Of a stretch of DNA of 64,000 bases, positions 1 to 11,654 are shown piece after piece. Under the pieces are notes generated by a model. It saw nothing but the letters and a program-made list of their open reading frames with translations. It ran no database searches and was not told where the DNA came from. The position numbers and the translations under genes are program-made. This DNA is from Symbiodinium natans (lineage: Eukaryota; Sar; Dinophyceae; Suessiales; Symbiodiniaceae), in NCBI GenBank assembly GCA_905221605.1, contig CAJNDS010002128.1:423501-487500 (forward strand). Direction: 5' to 3'. Each line of letters begins with the position of its first letter. Position 1 is the first letter of the stretch.

Positions 1-369
1 CGCCCTAAACTCAAAAAAAAAAACTATGACACAAACCCGACATCCCTTGTTGAAGCCGGGACTGAGCTCCAAGTCGGAAGGATGGAGGGCGTCAGGGTTT
101 CCTAACCACCCCCAAACCCTGAACATTCGAACCCTGGCTGCGACCACTCCAAGAAACTTCAGAGGCTCTAGGGTTTAGGGTTTAGGGTTTAGGGTTCAGG
201 ATTCAGGGTCTCAGCGCGGTTTAGGGTGTAATCAGGGCTTCGGGATCAGAGTTTTTGCCTGTTTCAGGGATTCGGGCTTGAAACGAGACGCTGATCTACG
301 CAGGGCTCGACGACGTCGGGCATGGTGGAGACGAAGTCGCCCAGGGTGATCAGGCGACTAAGCCGGGGA
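1..369. other. Left-edge unique/telomere-repeat mix
   Basis: Mixed sequence with a few TTTAGGG and TTCAGGG heptamers around 165-235. I see no supportable gene here. Confidence 0.5.
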
Positions 370-1690
370 ACACACATGCACAACATGCACAACATGCACA
401 ACATGCACAACATGCACACATGCACAACATGCACAACATGCACAACATGCACAACATGCACAACATGCACAACATGCACAACATGCACAACATGCACAAC
501 ATGCACAACATGCACAACATGCACAACATGCACACATGCACAACATGCACAACATGCACAACATGCACAACATGCAAGACGTGCACAACATGCACAACAT
601 GCACAACATGCACAACATGCACAACATGCACAACATGCACAACATGCACAACATGCACAACATGCACAACATGCACAACATGCACAACATGCACACATGC
701 ACAACATGCACAACATGCACAACATGCACAACATGCACAACATGCAAGACGTGCACAACATGCACAACATGCACAACATGCACAACATGCACAACATGCA
801 CAACATGCACACATGCACAACATGCACAACATGCACAACATGCACAACATGCAAGACGTGCACAACATGCACAACATGCACAACATGCACAACATGCACA
901 ACATGCACAACATGCACAACATGCACAACATGCACAACATGCACAACATGCACAACATGCACAACATGCACAACATGCACAACATGCACAACATGCACAA
1001 CATGCACAACATGCAAGACGTGCACAACATGCACAACATGAAAGACGTGCACAACATGCAAAACATGCACACATGAAAAACATGCATAACATGCACAACA
1101 TGCAAGACGTGCACAACATGCACAAAATGCACAACCTGCACAACATGCACAACATGCACAACATGCACACACGCACAACATGCACAACATGCACAACACG
1201 CACAACATGCAAGACGTGCACAGCATGCAAAACATGCACAACATGCACAACATGCACACATGCACAACATGCACAATATGCACAACATGCACAACATGCA
1301 AGACGTGCACAACATGCACAACATGCAAAACGTGCACACATGCACAACATGCACACATGCACAACATGCGCAGCATGCACAACATGCGCAGCATGCACAA
1401 CATGCGGACATGCAAAAATGCAAACATGCACAACATGCAAGACGTGCACACATGCACAACATGCACACATGCACTTTTGCAAACATGCACAACATGCACA
1501 CATGCACAACGTGCACACATGAACAACATGCGCAGCATGCACAATGTGCGCACATGTAAAAATGCAAACATGGACAACATGCACCCATGCACAACATGCA
1601 CAACATGCACAACATGCACAACATGCCCAACATGCACAACATGCACAACATGCACAACATGCACACATGCACACATGCAAACATGCAGCA
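370..1690. repeat. 9-bp minisatellite (CACAACATG)n, block 1
   Basis: About 1.3 kb of a 9-bp unit, CACAACATG, interrupted by 8-bp units (CACACATG) and a recurring variant (CAAGACGTG). The unit is a multiple of three and lacks stop codons in several frames on both strands. This produces long artificial open frames reading His-Asn-Met, Thr-Thr-Cys or Ala-Gln-His on one strand and Cys-Met-Leu or Val-His-Val on the other. The left part is nearly uniform; from about 1,030 onward single-base variants accumulate. I do not regard any of these frames as genes. Confidence 0.9.
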
Positions 1691-1699
1691 GTGACGCGC

Positions 1700-2850
1700 T
1701 GCGAGGGTAAAGATTCAAGCCTTGCGGATTGCCTCCCGTCTGCGCGCGGGGCTTCGCGCTGCGGCAGGACGATGGCACATGCTCGTGATTGGCTGCTACC
1801 TCCCAATATATTCGGCCGTGGCCTGCGCCGGCGGCCGCATGGACGCCGCCAGCGCCTGCCCAACGAGACCCGTCAGGCGCGGCAACGCGAGCGCTAGCGG
1901 ACACTGACTATATTCCACGCATGCTTCCGTGTCATAGCCTCTCGGAGGTCTCCCTGGAACATGGTTGCCGTCAACGTCCGCACGTTGCCGGAACCTGCCT
2001 ATAGGCAAACGAAGACCAGTTTAAGCTAGCGTGCTGTGCAGTTAACGAGTAGCGTGCAGCAACCGACCTCCACCACGAGGTCCACGTACTCTACAGGAAG
2101 ACCCTGCGTGGGATGCGTTTGTGCATTAAAAAGGAAACGGACCTGCGCTTGCCTGGGCAAGGTAGACCTCTACTTTTCGCTCGACCTCCGCCTGGGCGAG
2201 CGCCTGCTCATCGAGAGCAGCAGCGCGCTTGCCGTTGCACCTTGCTCTTCCTAGGACCCTGCCTTCCAAACCTGCTGGCTCGCTGGCTTCGCAGCGGCCT
2301 GCGCGCGGTATGCAAAATAGTCCAGGAATCGAACGGTCGTTCTAGGCCGATTCTAGGCCTTCGGAGGTCCGGGGAGTGCAGGCCACGCTGCCTCGCAGTG
2401 GTCCATGCTCGTGAGCTGCTGCAGCACTCAGGAGGAAGCCGTGTTGTCCAGGCTGTCGTAGGGGAAGTAGCCAGCAGACATCGCCTAATGCAAGACTGCA
2501 ACAATGACAGCCGTCCGCTCCTCTTCTGTTTCTCCGCCCGTTATAACGCATCACCCGTGCGCTCCAAGGTTCCGGTCGCAACGAGGCACCGTTGGAGTCT
2601 GTCGGGAGGCTTCTACGAAGTGCTGAGAGCTCTGTCAAGGCGCGGCGGTGTGGCTTATTGGCAGACGCTTGGCAGAACTTGTGCGGACTCGTCACTCTGA
2701 GGAACGCGCCTCTTGCCGAGCCCGAGATTTTGACGCGATCATCTTTTTGCTTGCCCTGGAGATTGAAAATGAAAGGCAGAGGTGTTGCACGTCTGAGTAC
2801 TACCCTGCTTCACTGCGCAACAAGCCGGGAGAAAACAAAATGCGCGGATA
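1700..2850. other. Unique GC-rich stretch, no confident gene
   Basis: Complex, non-repetitive DNA between the two minisatellite-rich blocks. Overlapping frames are open on both strands, including one of 195 codons on the plus strand at 2,113-2,700. None shows a recognisable domain or convincing exon borders. A short minus-strand reading near 2,440-2,490 (MSAGYFPYDSLDNTASS then stop) looks protein-like but is isolated. Confidence 0.4.
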
Positions 2851-2858
2851 TTGCGAAG

Positions 2859-2988
2859 ACCCCGGCACACAGGGTGCGGCCTTGCCGCCCCCCGGCCTCG
2901 TCGGGCGAAAATCAGGAGAGAAAACCCCGGCACACGAGGTGCGGCCTTGCCGCCCCTCGGCCTCGTCGGGCGAGAAGAACTGAGAGAA
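2859..2988 (+). repeat. 65-bp tandem duplication
   Basis: Two adjacent, nearly identical copies (about 2,859-2,923 and 2,924-2,988), each containing CCCCGGCACAC and GTGCGGCCTTGCCGCCC followed by GGCCTCGTCGGGCGA. Confidence 0.85.
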
Positions 2989-3189
2989 GGGTCTGGATAC
3001 CCCACAAACAGACGAAAGAAAGACAGATCATGTCACGCTCGCCGAGCACTGCTAAGCTGGGGCAGACGCGGGAAAGCTGAAGTTGTATGTCTGTGCACTT
3101 TGCGCGGTGTGCACGCGTCCCCTGGCTGTATGTGCCAAGGCTGGGTCGAAGAATTTGCGTGTCTGTGCACTGTGTGTGGTGTGCTTGCA

Positions 3190-3850
3190 CAACATGCACG
3201 CATGCACACATGCACAACATGCACAACATGCAAAACATGCACACCATGCGCAACATGCACAACACGCACACATGCACAACATGCACAACATGCACAGCAT
3301 GCACAACATGCGCACATGCAAAAATGCAAACATGGACAACATGCAAACATGGACAACATGCAAACATGCACAACATGCACAACATGCACAACATGCACAA
3401 CATGCACAACATGCCCAACATGCACAACATGCACAACATGCACAACATGCACAACATGCACAACATGCACAACATGCACAACATGCACACATGGACAACA
3501 TGCACACATGCAAACATGCACAACATGCAGAACATGCACACATGCACAACATGCACACATGCACCTTTGCAAACATGCACAACATGCACAACATGCACAC
3601 ATGCACAACATGCACCCATGCACAACATGCTCAACATGCACAACATGCACAACATGCAAGACGTGCACAACATGCACAACATGCAAGACGTGCACAACAT
3701 GCACAACATGCCCAACATGCACAACATGCACAACATGCACACATGCACACATGCAAACATGCACAACAAGCACACATGCGCAACATGCACAACATGCACA
3801 CGTTCAAACATGCACACATGCACAACATGCACAACATGCACACATGCTTT
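3190..3850. repeat. 9-bp minisatellite (CACAACATG)n, block 2
   Basis: The same 9-bp family as 370-1,690, about 0.66 kb and more diverged, again with CACACATG and CAAGACGTG variants. The open frames through it are by-products of unit length. Confidence 0.9.
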
Positions 3851-4200
3851 CTTGGCGTGTCTGGGAGCAAGATCACCAAGGCCAAGAGCAGGCAGGTGCA
3901 ACAACCTCGGCTGTAGCATGGAGTAGTCGAACAAGAAGTATGTCGTGCGGCGCGCAGTCTAGAAGGACATTAAGAGACAGTTTCGGGCATGTGAACTGAC
4001 TTTGGGCCAATCACACGAAACCCTCAACCCTGAACACCAAAACCTATTTAGGGTTTAGGGTTTAGGGGTGTAGGTTTAGGGTTTAGGGTTTAGGGTTTAG
4101 GGTTTAGGGTTTAGGGTTTAGGGTTTAGGGTTTAGGGTTTAGGGTTTAGGGTTTAATTAGGGTTTAGGGTTTAGGGGGTTGAGGGGCTGGCAGCTGATGC

Positions 4201-4275
4201 TTCCAGCCATGGAGCACCCTGCGCAGCAAGCCATCCAGTGACGAAGCAGACAAGAGCACGTCTGGACAGTGGCGC
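4201..4275 (-). CDS. Candidate coding island, unknown product
   Basis: Bounded on the minus strand by an acceptor GGCAG|GCG and open throughout, reading for example RRALVCFVTGWLAAQG. It sits between heptamer arrays. I cannot assign a family, and a chance open frame is possible. Confidence 0.25.
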
Positions 4276-5212
4276 CTGCCATGCGTTGAGGGTTTAGGGT
4301 TTAGGGTTTAGGGTTTGGGGTTTGGGTTTAGGGTTTAGGGTTTAGGGTTTAGGGTTTAGGGTTTAGGGTTTAGGGTTTAGGGGTTTAGGGGTTAGGGGTC
4401 TAGGGGTTAGGGGTTAGGGGTTTAGGGGTTCAGGGGTTTAGGGTTTAGGGTTTTTCTCTTCTCGTCTTCGCAATGTTTAGTTCAGAGTTTAGGGCTTATC
4501 GGGTTTTGGGGTTCAGGGTGTAGAGTTTAGGGTTTGGGGTTCACACTTAACCCTAGACCCTAAACCCTAAACCCTAAACCCTGAACCCTAAACCCTCAAC
4601 CCTTAACCCTCAGACCCTTGAGAGGGCTTGTGGCTTTTAAAAGGCTGCTGGTCTTCAACCTTTGAGCCATTCTAGAGAACAGAGCCTCCGAGAGGAGGGT
4701 TCCGAAAAATGGAAGTCCCCTTTGTGAGGGCCCCTTTTCAGGGTTTAGGGTTTAGGCTTTCCGCTTTAGGGTTTAGGGCGAAACAGTGACCAGTAGTTGG
4801 GGGGCTGGGTGGGAGGGGGGGGGGGAGGATGACCCTGAAGTCTTTTCAGGTTTCGTGGCTTAGGCCCCAACAGCGCAACTGCTATGCTCTAAACCACGGT
4901 CCGAACAGCTCACTGCTTTTTGACATCTCCAGAATGCGTAGGCTTCAAACCTAAACGCAAAGCCCTGACTCGACCTAGAACCCTGAACCCAGAACCCTTG
5001 AACCCTAAACCCAAAACCCTGAACCCTGAACCCTAAACCCCAAACCCTAAACCCCAAACCTCTGTCTGCCCTTTAGATGACCAGCCTTGTCCTTCGCCGG
5101 CCTGGAGTTTTGAGGCTTGGGTTTAGGGTTTCGGGTTTAGGGTTCAGGGCTTCGGGGGGCTTTACGCTTCGGGGGCATTCGAAGGTTTAGGGCTTCGGGT
5201 TTTGGGGACTTG

Positions 5213-5305
5213 TGCGCGTGTGAACACAACCCAACCTTGTGCAACCTGCTTGGAGGACTTCGAGGCCTACAGCAAAAACCTCCCAAAGCCTCTGAGCCCG
5301 GAATC
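5213..5305 (+). CDS. Candidate exon, unknown product
   Basis: An island between telomere-type arrays. The plus frame reads CATCLEDFEAYSKNLPKPL without a stop until the following repeat. A minus-strand frame with AG and GT borders is also open, so strand is not certain. The plus reading looks the more protein-like. Confidence 0.35.
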
Positions 5306-5537
5306 AAACCCTGAACCCTAAACCCTACATCCAAACCATAAAATCACTGGACCTCAAATGAATCTGCACACTAAACCCTCAATCCTTGAACCCAACCTCC
5401 ATCCCTGCCACCTCATCCTCGACCCCCTCAACCTGAACCCTGAACCCTCAACACTTCGTCAAACCTTCGAAGATCAGGGGATTCCTAAACCCGAGACCCT
5501 GAACCCTAAACAAACCTACACCCTACACCCTGCACCC

Positions 5538-5817
5538 AAAACCCTAAACCCTAACCCTAAACCCGAAACCCGAAACCCTAAACCCGAAACCCGAAACCCG
5601 AAACCCGAAACCCGAAAAACCCGAAACCCGAAACCCGAAACCCTAAAAACCCGAAACCCTAAACCCTAAACCCTAAACCCTAAACCCTAAACCCTAAACC
5701 CTAAACCCTAAACCCTAAACCCTAAACCCTAAACCCTAAACCCTAAACCCTAAACCCTAAACCCTAAACCCTAAACCCTAAACCCTAAACCCTAAACCCG
5801 AACCCTCAACCCTAAAC
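5538..5817 (-). repeat. CCCTAAA array with AAACCCG variant block
   Basis: Long minus-orientation heptamer array. Units at about 5,553-5,660 are mostly AAACCCG rather than AAACCCT, then uniform CCCTAAA follows. This is a local spread of one variant. Confidence 0.9.
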
Positions 5818-5832
5818 CCCCCAGCTGGGAAC

Positions 5833-5898
5833 CTCCAGACAAAGGAGGCGCTGGGAGTCAGGTTGGTGCCGGTCTACGATTCGAGTGGTGGTCGCATC
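5833..5898 (-). CDS. Exon 3 of minus-strand gene starting at 6,929
   Basis: Borders are GCCAG|GAT and GAG|GTTCCC, and the exon is exactly 22 codons. It reads DATTTRIVDRHQPDSQ then RLLCLE. Phase zero at both ends matches the preceding exon (6,439-6,547). Family not recognised. Downstream exons may include the islands near 5.25 or 4.24 kb. Confidence 0.5.
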
Positions 5899-6438
5899 CT
5901 GGCTCAAGGGTTCAGGCTGGGGTCGATATGGGTTTAGGGTTTCGGGTTCAGGGTTCAGGGTTTAGCGGTTTATAGGGTGTAGACCTTTAGGGCTTCGGGC
6001 TCGCATTCTCTGAGAGCACTTCAGGGCTGAGCTGGGAGGAAAACAAAAAAGGAGAGACGCTGTCCTTTTGAATGATCCCCCTTATACTAACCGACCTTAG
6101 AAAACCCCCTACTATAATCCCTATTAAGGACTGCTGGTATAAGCAGGCCCGATGTGGTGTTCACTATCTGTGCTCGCTGTATGTATGCGAGCACTAGTGC
6201 ATCATAACCGTTGCTCTCTGGGGCGGCCTAAGACACTTTATCGGCCCCAAACCCCAACCCCCGAACCCCACACCCCAAGCCCCAAACCCCCCGAGCCCCA
6301 ACCTCCCGAGCCCCAGACCCCAAAACCCCAAACCCTCAACCCTAGACACCTAAACCCTTTCAGGGTTTAGGGTTTAGAGTTTAGGGTTTAGGGTTTAGGG
6401 TTTAGGGTGGGATCAACCCCAGGGTCCGAGCCCGGCGC

Positions 6439-6547
6439 CTGATGAACTGACCTCTCGTGGTGGAAGTCGTCCAGGTGAGAGCCCTTGGGCGGAACAAGCT
6501 CCTCGCCCAGGGCTTCTTGCAGAGAGGTTTGGTAGGTTTTCTTGCAT
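6439..6547 (-). CDS. Exon 2 of minus-strand gene starting at 6,929
   Basis: Acceptor TGTAG and GC donor CAG|GCGCCG. Reads KKTYQTSLQEALGEELVPPK followed by GSHLDDFHHERSVHQ. The composition is clearly protein-like but I do not recognise the family. The entry phase differs from the end of the first exon, so a small exon may be missing between them. Confidence 0.55.
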
Positions 6548-6896
6548 CTACAGGTGGGGCCCTCTTACTATACTTACTATAGTTCAGGGACTTATAACCT
6601 AAGTTAGGATCCTTATAACCCAATTTCGGACCCTTATAACTCTACTTACAACTAGGGGGCCCCTACTTGTAGGGCCACCAGCCTGCAACATCACCCTGGT
6701 TTTTGCGCCAGTTTTTGGCATGTTTGCCAAACGCATCCCGCCGTCGTGCAGCCCTGCATCCCTAAAACTTAACCCTAAATTTCAACAAAACAACCCTAGT
6801 TAAGCCTAATGAAACACTAAAGCCCAAATTCCCTAGCAATGACTTTCACCCAAGAATCCCTAAACCCCACAGCCCCAAAGCCCCTTGAGCCCGCAC

Positions 6897-6939
6897 CTTG
6901 AACTCGTAGTGCTTGTCTTGGCCACTCATGGCCGAAGCC
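6897..6939 (-). CDS. First exon with start codon, MSGQDKHYEFK
   Basis: On the minus strand GCAG|GGCTTCGGCC is followed by ATG and the reading MSGQDKHYEFK, with a GT donor AAG|GTGCGG. An AG acceptor ten bases before a start codon fits a trans-splice acceptor, as expected in dinoflagellate mRNAs, but an ordinary intron is equally possible. Product unknown. Confidence 0.5.
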
Positions 6940-7249
6940 CTGCATACAGTAGGGGTTGCGGTGCTTGAGGTGTGGGTTGGGTTTCGGCCTTAGCCTCAGG
7001 GGGTTAAGGGTCTAGGGCTTTAGGGGTTTGGGGGGGGGGGGGTATCCTGACCTACAGCCCTGAGCCACTGCGGGCTTAGAAACCCCTGTAGAAGCCCCTG
7101 CAGAAACGAACCCTTAAAACCCCTGAACTCCTTAAGCCCAAAGCCCCAAGCCCTACACCCTGTGCCCAGCTCCTAAACCCTAAACCCTACAACCCTAAAC
7201 CCTATAGACCCTAAACCCTAAACCCCCACACCCCTAATCCCTGATCTAG

Positions 7250-7289
7250 ATGCCCTGGAGACCCGAAGCCGGGCGGCCTACGTCCAGCA
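7250..7289 (+). CDS. Candidate plus-strand exon
   Basis: Bounded by CTAG|AT and a strong donor CAGCA|GTGAGTG. Reads ALETRSRAAYVQ. The exon is 40 bp; family unknown. Confidence 0.4.
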
Positions 7290-7307
7290 GTGAGTGAAGT
7301 GCGACGG

Positions 7308-7340
7308 CGCGCAGGGCGCGCAGGGCGCGCAGGGCGCTGG
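7308..7340 (+). repeat. 10-bp GC-rich tandem repeat
   Basis: Three copies of GCGCGCAGGG directly after the candidate exon. Confidence 0.8.
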
Positions 7341-7672
7341 GTTGCTGGGAGGATAGGGCTTGTAGGGCTTAATTTCCTGCAAACCAACTTACCTACTGCT
7401 TCATGGTATACCCTATGACAGAGGTGAGTTGCAAGTAGGGTTTAGGGCCGAATTAGGGGTTTCTTGCTTGTAGAGTGTGGAGCAAGATAGGGGGCTTGCG
7501 CCCAGTTTAGGCACTGCCAGCAAGTCAATCTATGATCTATAGGGCTTTAGGGGTCTAAAGCCCTTATTCAACCCCAACAAAATTCCGAAAATGGCTCTGA
7601 GGTGCTCTGGCAGGTGTGGGAAGGGCTCCAGCCAAGCACTGGATGCTTGAGACGACTCTGGGGGGGGGCTTC

Positions 7673-7731
7673 TTGCTTGAGCTTGGAGTGTGAGCCGCAA
7701 CGCTGCGCAGTCAGCATCCACCTGCAACGCC
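7673..7731 (-). CDS. Candidate TPR-like exon
   Basis: Minus strand with a pyrimidine-rich acceptor TTGTTTTCCAG|G, reading ALQVDADCAALRLTLQAQAR. The pattern (A-L-x-x-D-A-x-x-x-x-A-L-R) resembles the second helix of a tetratricopeptide repeat. A single island is not enough for a firm assignment. Confidence 0.4.
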
Positions 7732-8168
7732 CTGGAAAACAAAGAGTTTTTGCTAGTTGCTTAAGAACCCCTAAACAATGTGAGACAAGACCTACATATT
7801 GCCCTCATAAGGAAGACTGTCTTTTTGTTTTGAACCCTCAATGCCGAAAAATGAACAATCATCATAATAATTATGATACTAGTACAAACAAATAGTAATA
7901 GTAATAATCAGAATAAGAATAAGATAAATGTTAAATTAAAGATGACAAAAGTAAACCACCAAAACCCAGGAGGTTTGATCGCCACAGCGACGGGCCCCCG
8001 ACTCGGTTCCGGCGCGCGTCCTCCCACTTCGCCTCAAGGCCGACATGCTTGGGGGTTTAGGGTTTAGGGTTTAGGGCCTAGGGTGAGGTTTAGGTTTAGG
8101 GTGTAGGGTTTAGGGTTCAGGGTTTAGGGTGCAGGGTTTAGGGTTTCGGGTTCAGGGTTTAGGGTTTA

Positions 8169-8203
8169 GGGGGCTTTGGGGGGGGGGGGGGGGGGGGGGG
8201 GGA
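8169..8203 (+). repeat. Poly-G run at the end of a heptamer array
   Basis: More than 20 consecutive G. Comparable G or C runs occur at 25,688, 27,983, 32,637, 34,777, 35,027, 47,474, 49,609, 53,419, 55,857, 57,137, 57,267 and 58,134. Confidence 0.9.
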
Positions 8204-8266
8204 GAGTTTAGGGGTGTTGAGGGTTCAGGTTAATTCAAGTAGATTGTACGAGAATGCCCCCCCCGT

Positions 8267-8380
8267 GTTATGTTTACCACATGGGGGTTTCCGAAATTAG
8301 GGTACCTTATTGAGGTCCTTATTGGGGATCCTACTATTTCTACTTTGGGGGGGCGGTCCCCTATTTTCCTAAGCCCCCAG
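8267..8380. mobile_element. MITE-like element, family ATGGGGGTTTnCGAAA
   Basis: Begins ACATGGGGGTTTCCGAAA and ends with a diverged inverted copy (TTTTCCTAAGCCCCCAGT). Related copies are at 33,745-33,865, 36,228-36,322, 43,449-43,585 and a partial one at 46,499. No coding capacity. Confidence 0.5.
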
Positions 8381-8417
8381 TATTCAAGGGATTGACAGAC
8401 TGGCATCCCGAGGGATG

Positions 8418-8600
8418 TACCCCTAAGAGGTTTCCTGAGGATACTCCTTGCGCTTCTATTCTCTCAGGGGACCTTCAAACAGGGCCCCCAGCCAAAGGGT
8501 CCAAGGCAAAATTCAAAAAACCTTTGTAGTCCTCTTTTGGGATATGGGCAGTTCTAAAGACTAGGGTCCCTTGTGGGTCCCCTAAAGTACAGTAGAGTCA
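8418..8600 (+). mobile_element. Dispersed repeat, copy 1
   Basis: Homologous, in opposite orientation, to 11,655-11,845. Shared blocks include CCTAAGAGGTTTC, AGGCAAAAT, TAGTCCTCTTTTGGGA and GGGTCCCCTA in the same order. No coding frame conserved. Confidence 0.55.
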
Positions 8601-8659
8601 CATGTCGTACTCTTTTCGTATGAGAGCTGTCACTAAGGGCCCTTGGGGGGTGTCAGGGG

Positions 8660-8815
8660 TTTTTGGACTCCTCCTCCTCCTGCTCCTCCTCCTGCTCCTC
8701 CTCCTCCTCTCCTCCTCCTCCTCCTCCTGCTCCTGCTCCTGTTCCTGCCCCTGCCCTCCTCCTCCTCCTCCTCCTCCTCCTCCTCCTCCTCCTCCTCCTC
8801 CTGCTCCCTCTCCCT
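8660..8815 (+). repeat. CTC/CTG triplet microsatellite
   Basis: Interrupted (CTC)n with CTG variants. Long Leu, Ser, Pro, Glu or Arg frames here are artefacts. Confidence 0.9.
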
Positions 8816-9128
8816 CCCCCCCAAAAAAAGACTTTGTAGGGGCCTAGATGCGCAAGCCATATGCTGTAGAAAGCCCTCCACCTCTCTCCCGAACACCCTA
8901 AACCCTTAAACCCTAGTAGCCCGAAGTAGCCCGAAGTAGTCCTGCTCAGGCCCCACCATCCCCCCCGCCTACGCCGCCGCTGCTCCAAACAAAGGCTGCT
9001 TGAGCTTGGGGAGCTTAAATCATGAGCTTCTTTGTGCAGGGTCGGGTTCAACCCCTAAACCCTAAACCCTAAGCCCTAAACCCTAAACCCCAAACCCTGA
9101 ACCCAAACGGCTTCGGCTTGGGCTTCAG

Positions 9129-9211
9129 GAGTTGCTGATGCAAGCCTTTGGCACATCGACCATGCAAGCCACGTCATCCAATTCTGGGGCTCCCGCGTAT
9201 GCCGTGTTCAG
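9129..9211 (+). CDS. Exon of plus-strand gene B
   Basis: Acceptor TTCAG|GA and end near GTTCAG. Reads SLWHIDHASHVIQFWGSRV within 27 codons. The D-H-A-x-H spacing is loosely like the last catalytic helix of rhomboid proteases, but that is speculation. Its end phase fits the exon at 9,702-9,767. Confidence 0.45.
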
Positions 9212-9701
9212 GGCAAGATGGTCCGAGGGAGGTCCTGCCTGTGACAGGGTCTAGGGTGTAGGGTTCAGAGTTCAGGGTTTAGGGTGTTCGGGGTCTAGGA
9301 GGGCTCAAGGTTTGTGGGCCTGTCGAGATCATTGCCCATCTCATCCCTTTGTGAACCCTCCATGCTTGTGCCAGAAAACAACACCGACCCAACATGCCCA
9401 GTCTGACTATGCAGGCCTACTTCTGGGCGGGGTATGGAGAGGGGTGAACGCTTCAAGTTTAGGGCAAGCCTGGCATAACCTGGGGGGCATTTTGTGTGGG
9501 GTTCCGCTGCAGCACACGCCTCACCCATCTGAAACAAAGACAAGAAAGCCCTAAAGCCTAAACATAGCCGTCATGAAAAAAGTGACCTGAGAACTGAAAA
9601 CCCTACATCCTAGCCACTTAAGGTTTAGAGCTCTTGGATTTAGGGATTCCAAGGTCTTAGGAATTTAGGGTTTGGGAGTCTCATAGCGTTTTTGGCCCCA
9701 G

Positions 9702-9767
9702 GTGGGGTATGGCCTTGGGAAGAAGCTCCGCGCAGTGCGAGGCCCTGGCTTTCTCTTTATCTCAGAG
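9702..9767 (+). CDS. Exon of plus-strand gene B
   Basis: Clean exon of 22 codons with CCCAG|GTG and GAG|GTAAGC. Reads VGYGLGKKLRAVRGPGFLFI. Strong donor, in phase with the island at 9,129-9,211. Family unknown. Confidence 0.55.
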
Positions 9768-10440
9768 GTAAGCCCATGCTGAAGAGATTGAACCCAAAAA
9801 CCCAAAAAACTAAGCCCGAAACCCTAAAGCCTTTAAGGCCTTGAAGGCCTTGAAGGCCTTTAAGGCCTTTGAGGCTCCACTTTGGGGTCATGATTCTCTA
9901 GGTTGGACCTTAAAACCCTCGGAAAAAAAAAAAAAACTCGATATGATCCTCTTCAACCCAAAGAAGGGAACACGCAACTTATCCCAAAAAGGCCTACCTA
10001 GTTCTAGAGCTTCTGGGGCTTAGGGTTTTGGCCACTTCTTCGGTTTTAGGGCCTAGGGGCTTCCGGGTGTTTTTGCTGCTATGGGTACAGCTGCTGGAGC
10101 CTTTCAGGCTTCTGGAGCTCGGGGAGCTTTCTTAGGGTTTAGGGTTTAGGGTTTAGGGTTTAGGGCTTAGGGTCTTGCCCCATAAAGTTGGAACATGGTT
10201 TAAGGACGATAGGTGCTGGGATTTCTTAGGAACCCTCTTGGGGTATGAGGATGATCATGTTCCAACTTTTGGGAGTTTACTGTAGGGTTGAGGGTTTCGG
10301 GCCTAAGACTTGACGCTTGAGGCTGGACGTGGGGCTGATGATAGAGGGGCGCTTTAGGGTTCACACTCTCTGCTTGCTTTCCCTAGATACTCCCGATAAA
10401 CTCTATAGACCCTAAAAACCCTCCAAACCTTCCAAACCAC

Positions 10441-10699
10441 TTAGAGAAGGAGAGAGACAAAAAGAGAGAGAGAGAGAGAGAAAGAGAAAGAGAGAGAGAG
10501 AGAAGGAAATAGAGAGAGAGAGAGAGAAAGACAGAAAGAGAGAGAAGGAGAGAGAAACGGAGAGAGAGAGAGAGAAGGAGAGAGAGGGAGAGAAGGAGAG
10601 AGAGAAAGAGAGAGTGAGACATCAAGACAGGGAGAAAGAGAGAAAGAGAGATAACAAAAAACAAAAAGAGAGAGAGAGAGAGAGAGATAAGCAGAGAGC

Positions 10700-10737
<38 letters not shown>

Positions 10738-10770
10738 GGGAGAAAAAGAGAGAGTGAGAGAGAGACCTAT
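10441..10770 (+). repeat. GAGA microsatellite
   Basis: About 330 bp of purine-rich (GA)n with AAG, GGA and GCGA interruptions, followed by telomere-type units and a short unique island to about 10,930. Confidence 0.95.
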
Positions 10771-11463
10771 AAGTCGTAAACCCTGAACCCTAAACTCCTA
10801 AACCAGCCGGAGACGCTTAGCTTGGGCCCTCTTGCTCTCGCTGAAGGGTGAGGCCAACCTGGGTCGCTACTTTCGCGCGCGCGCGCACGCAAACCCGCAA
10901 ACCCTGTAAGCCCTGTACCCTGCAAAGCTCCGAAGGCTTCTGAATATTTGGCCCCAAACCCTAAACCCCAAACCCTAATCAAACCCTAAACCCTAAACCC
11001 AAAACCACGGAGCTTCCTTGGGAAGGTATAGGGCTGAGACTGGGGGTCTGCCACCTCTCTTTTGTTCGGATACGGGGCCAACATGTTGCAGGACCTCAAA
11101 ACGGGACATAGGGTTTAGGGTTTGGGGTTTGGGGTTAAGGGTTTGGGGTTTGGGGTTTTGGGCTTTGGGGTTTTGGGTTTGGGGTTTAGGGTTGAGGGTT
11201 TGGGGTTTAGGGTTTGGGGGTTTAGGGTTTTAGGGCATCAAACCCTAAGCCCTATACCCTCAAAAGCCTGCTCCCCCCATGCATGGGTCCCTAAACCTCA
11301 GCGACCGCACGCCCTAGCATAGTGTTTCCTGTTTAGGGTTGGGGGGGGTTGTAGGGCTTTAGGGTCCAGGGTTTTGAGGGATTTCGGGTTTGAGCTTCGG
11401 GTGTTGGAGTTTCGGGTTCAGGGATTAGGCTTAAGGGTTTACGGCTTCAGGTCTTAGAGTTAG

Positions 11464-11580
11464 GCCTTTGCTTTCCGGGCTCGGCTTCGCGCGGTGACCG
11501 ATGGGAAAGAGTTGCAGCAACTGTCCAGACCTTGGCACGGCACAAGAACATCTGTCCTGTACGAATACGGCCGCATATGG
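11464..11580 (+). CDS. Exon of plus-strand gene B
   Basis: Exactly 39 codons between GTTAG|GCC and TGG|GTACTT. Part reads VTDGKELQQLSRPWHGTRTS then VLYEYGRIW. Phase zero at both ends matches the next exon. A minus-strand frame is also open, so strand rests on splice borders and composition. No family recognised. Confidence 0.5.
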
Positions 11581-11654
11581 GTACTTTTTACATTACGGCC
11601 TTTTTTTCTTTTTTTTTTTGGGGGGGGTCCTTTTTATAAGCCGCCGTGTGGTGC

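Noticed and set aside
264-1904. Very long Cys/His/Val-rich open frames, up to 546 codons
   Set aside because: They follow the 9-bp minisatellite exactly and exist in several frames on both strands, so they reflect unit length, not coding selection.
2113-2700. 195-codon plus-strand gene
   Set aside because: Overlapping minus-strand frames are almost as long, composition is not distinctive and no motif or splice context supports it.
1-4500. Chromosome-end (true telomere) at the left edge
   Set aside because: Arrays alternate orientation throughout the window, genes lie between them and no terminal homogeneous array is present.
8602-9051. Leu/Ser/Pro or Glu/Arg-rich proteins
   Set aside because: Shadow frames of the CTC microsatellite.
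10383-10664. Ser/Leu-rich membrane protein
   Set aside because: Shadow frame of the GA microsatellite.
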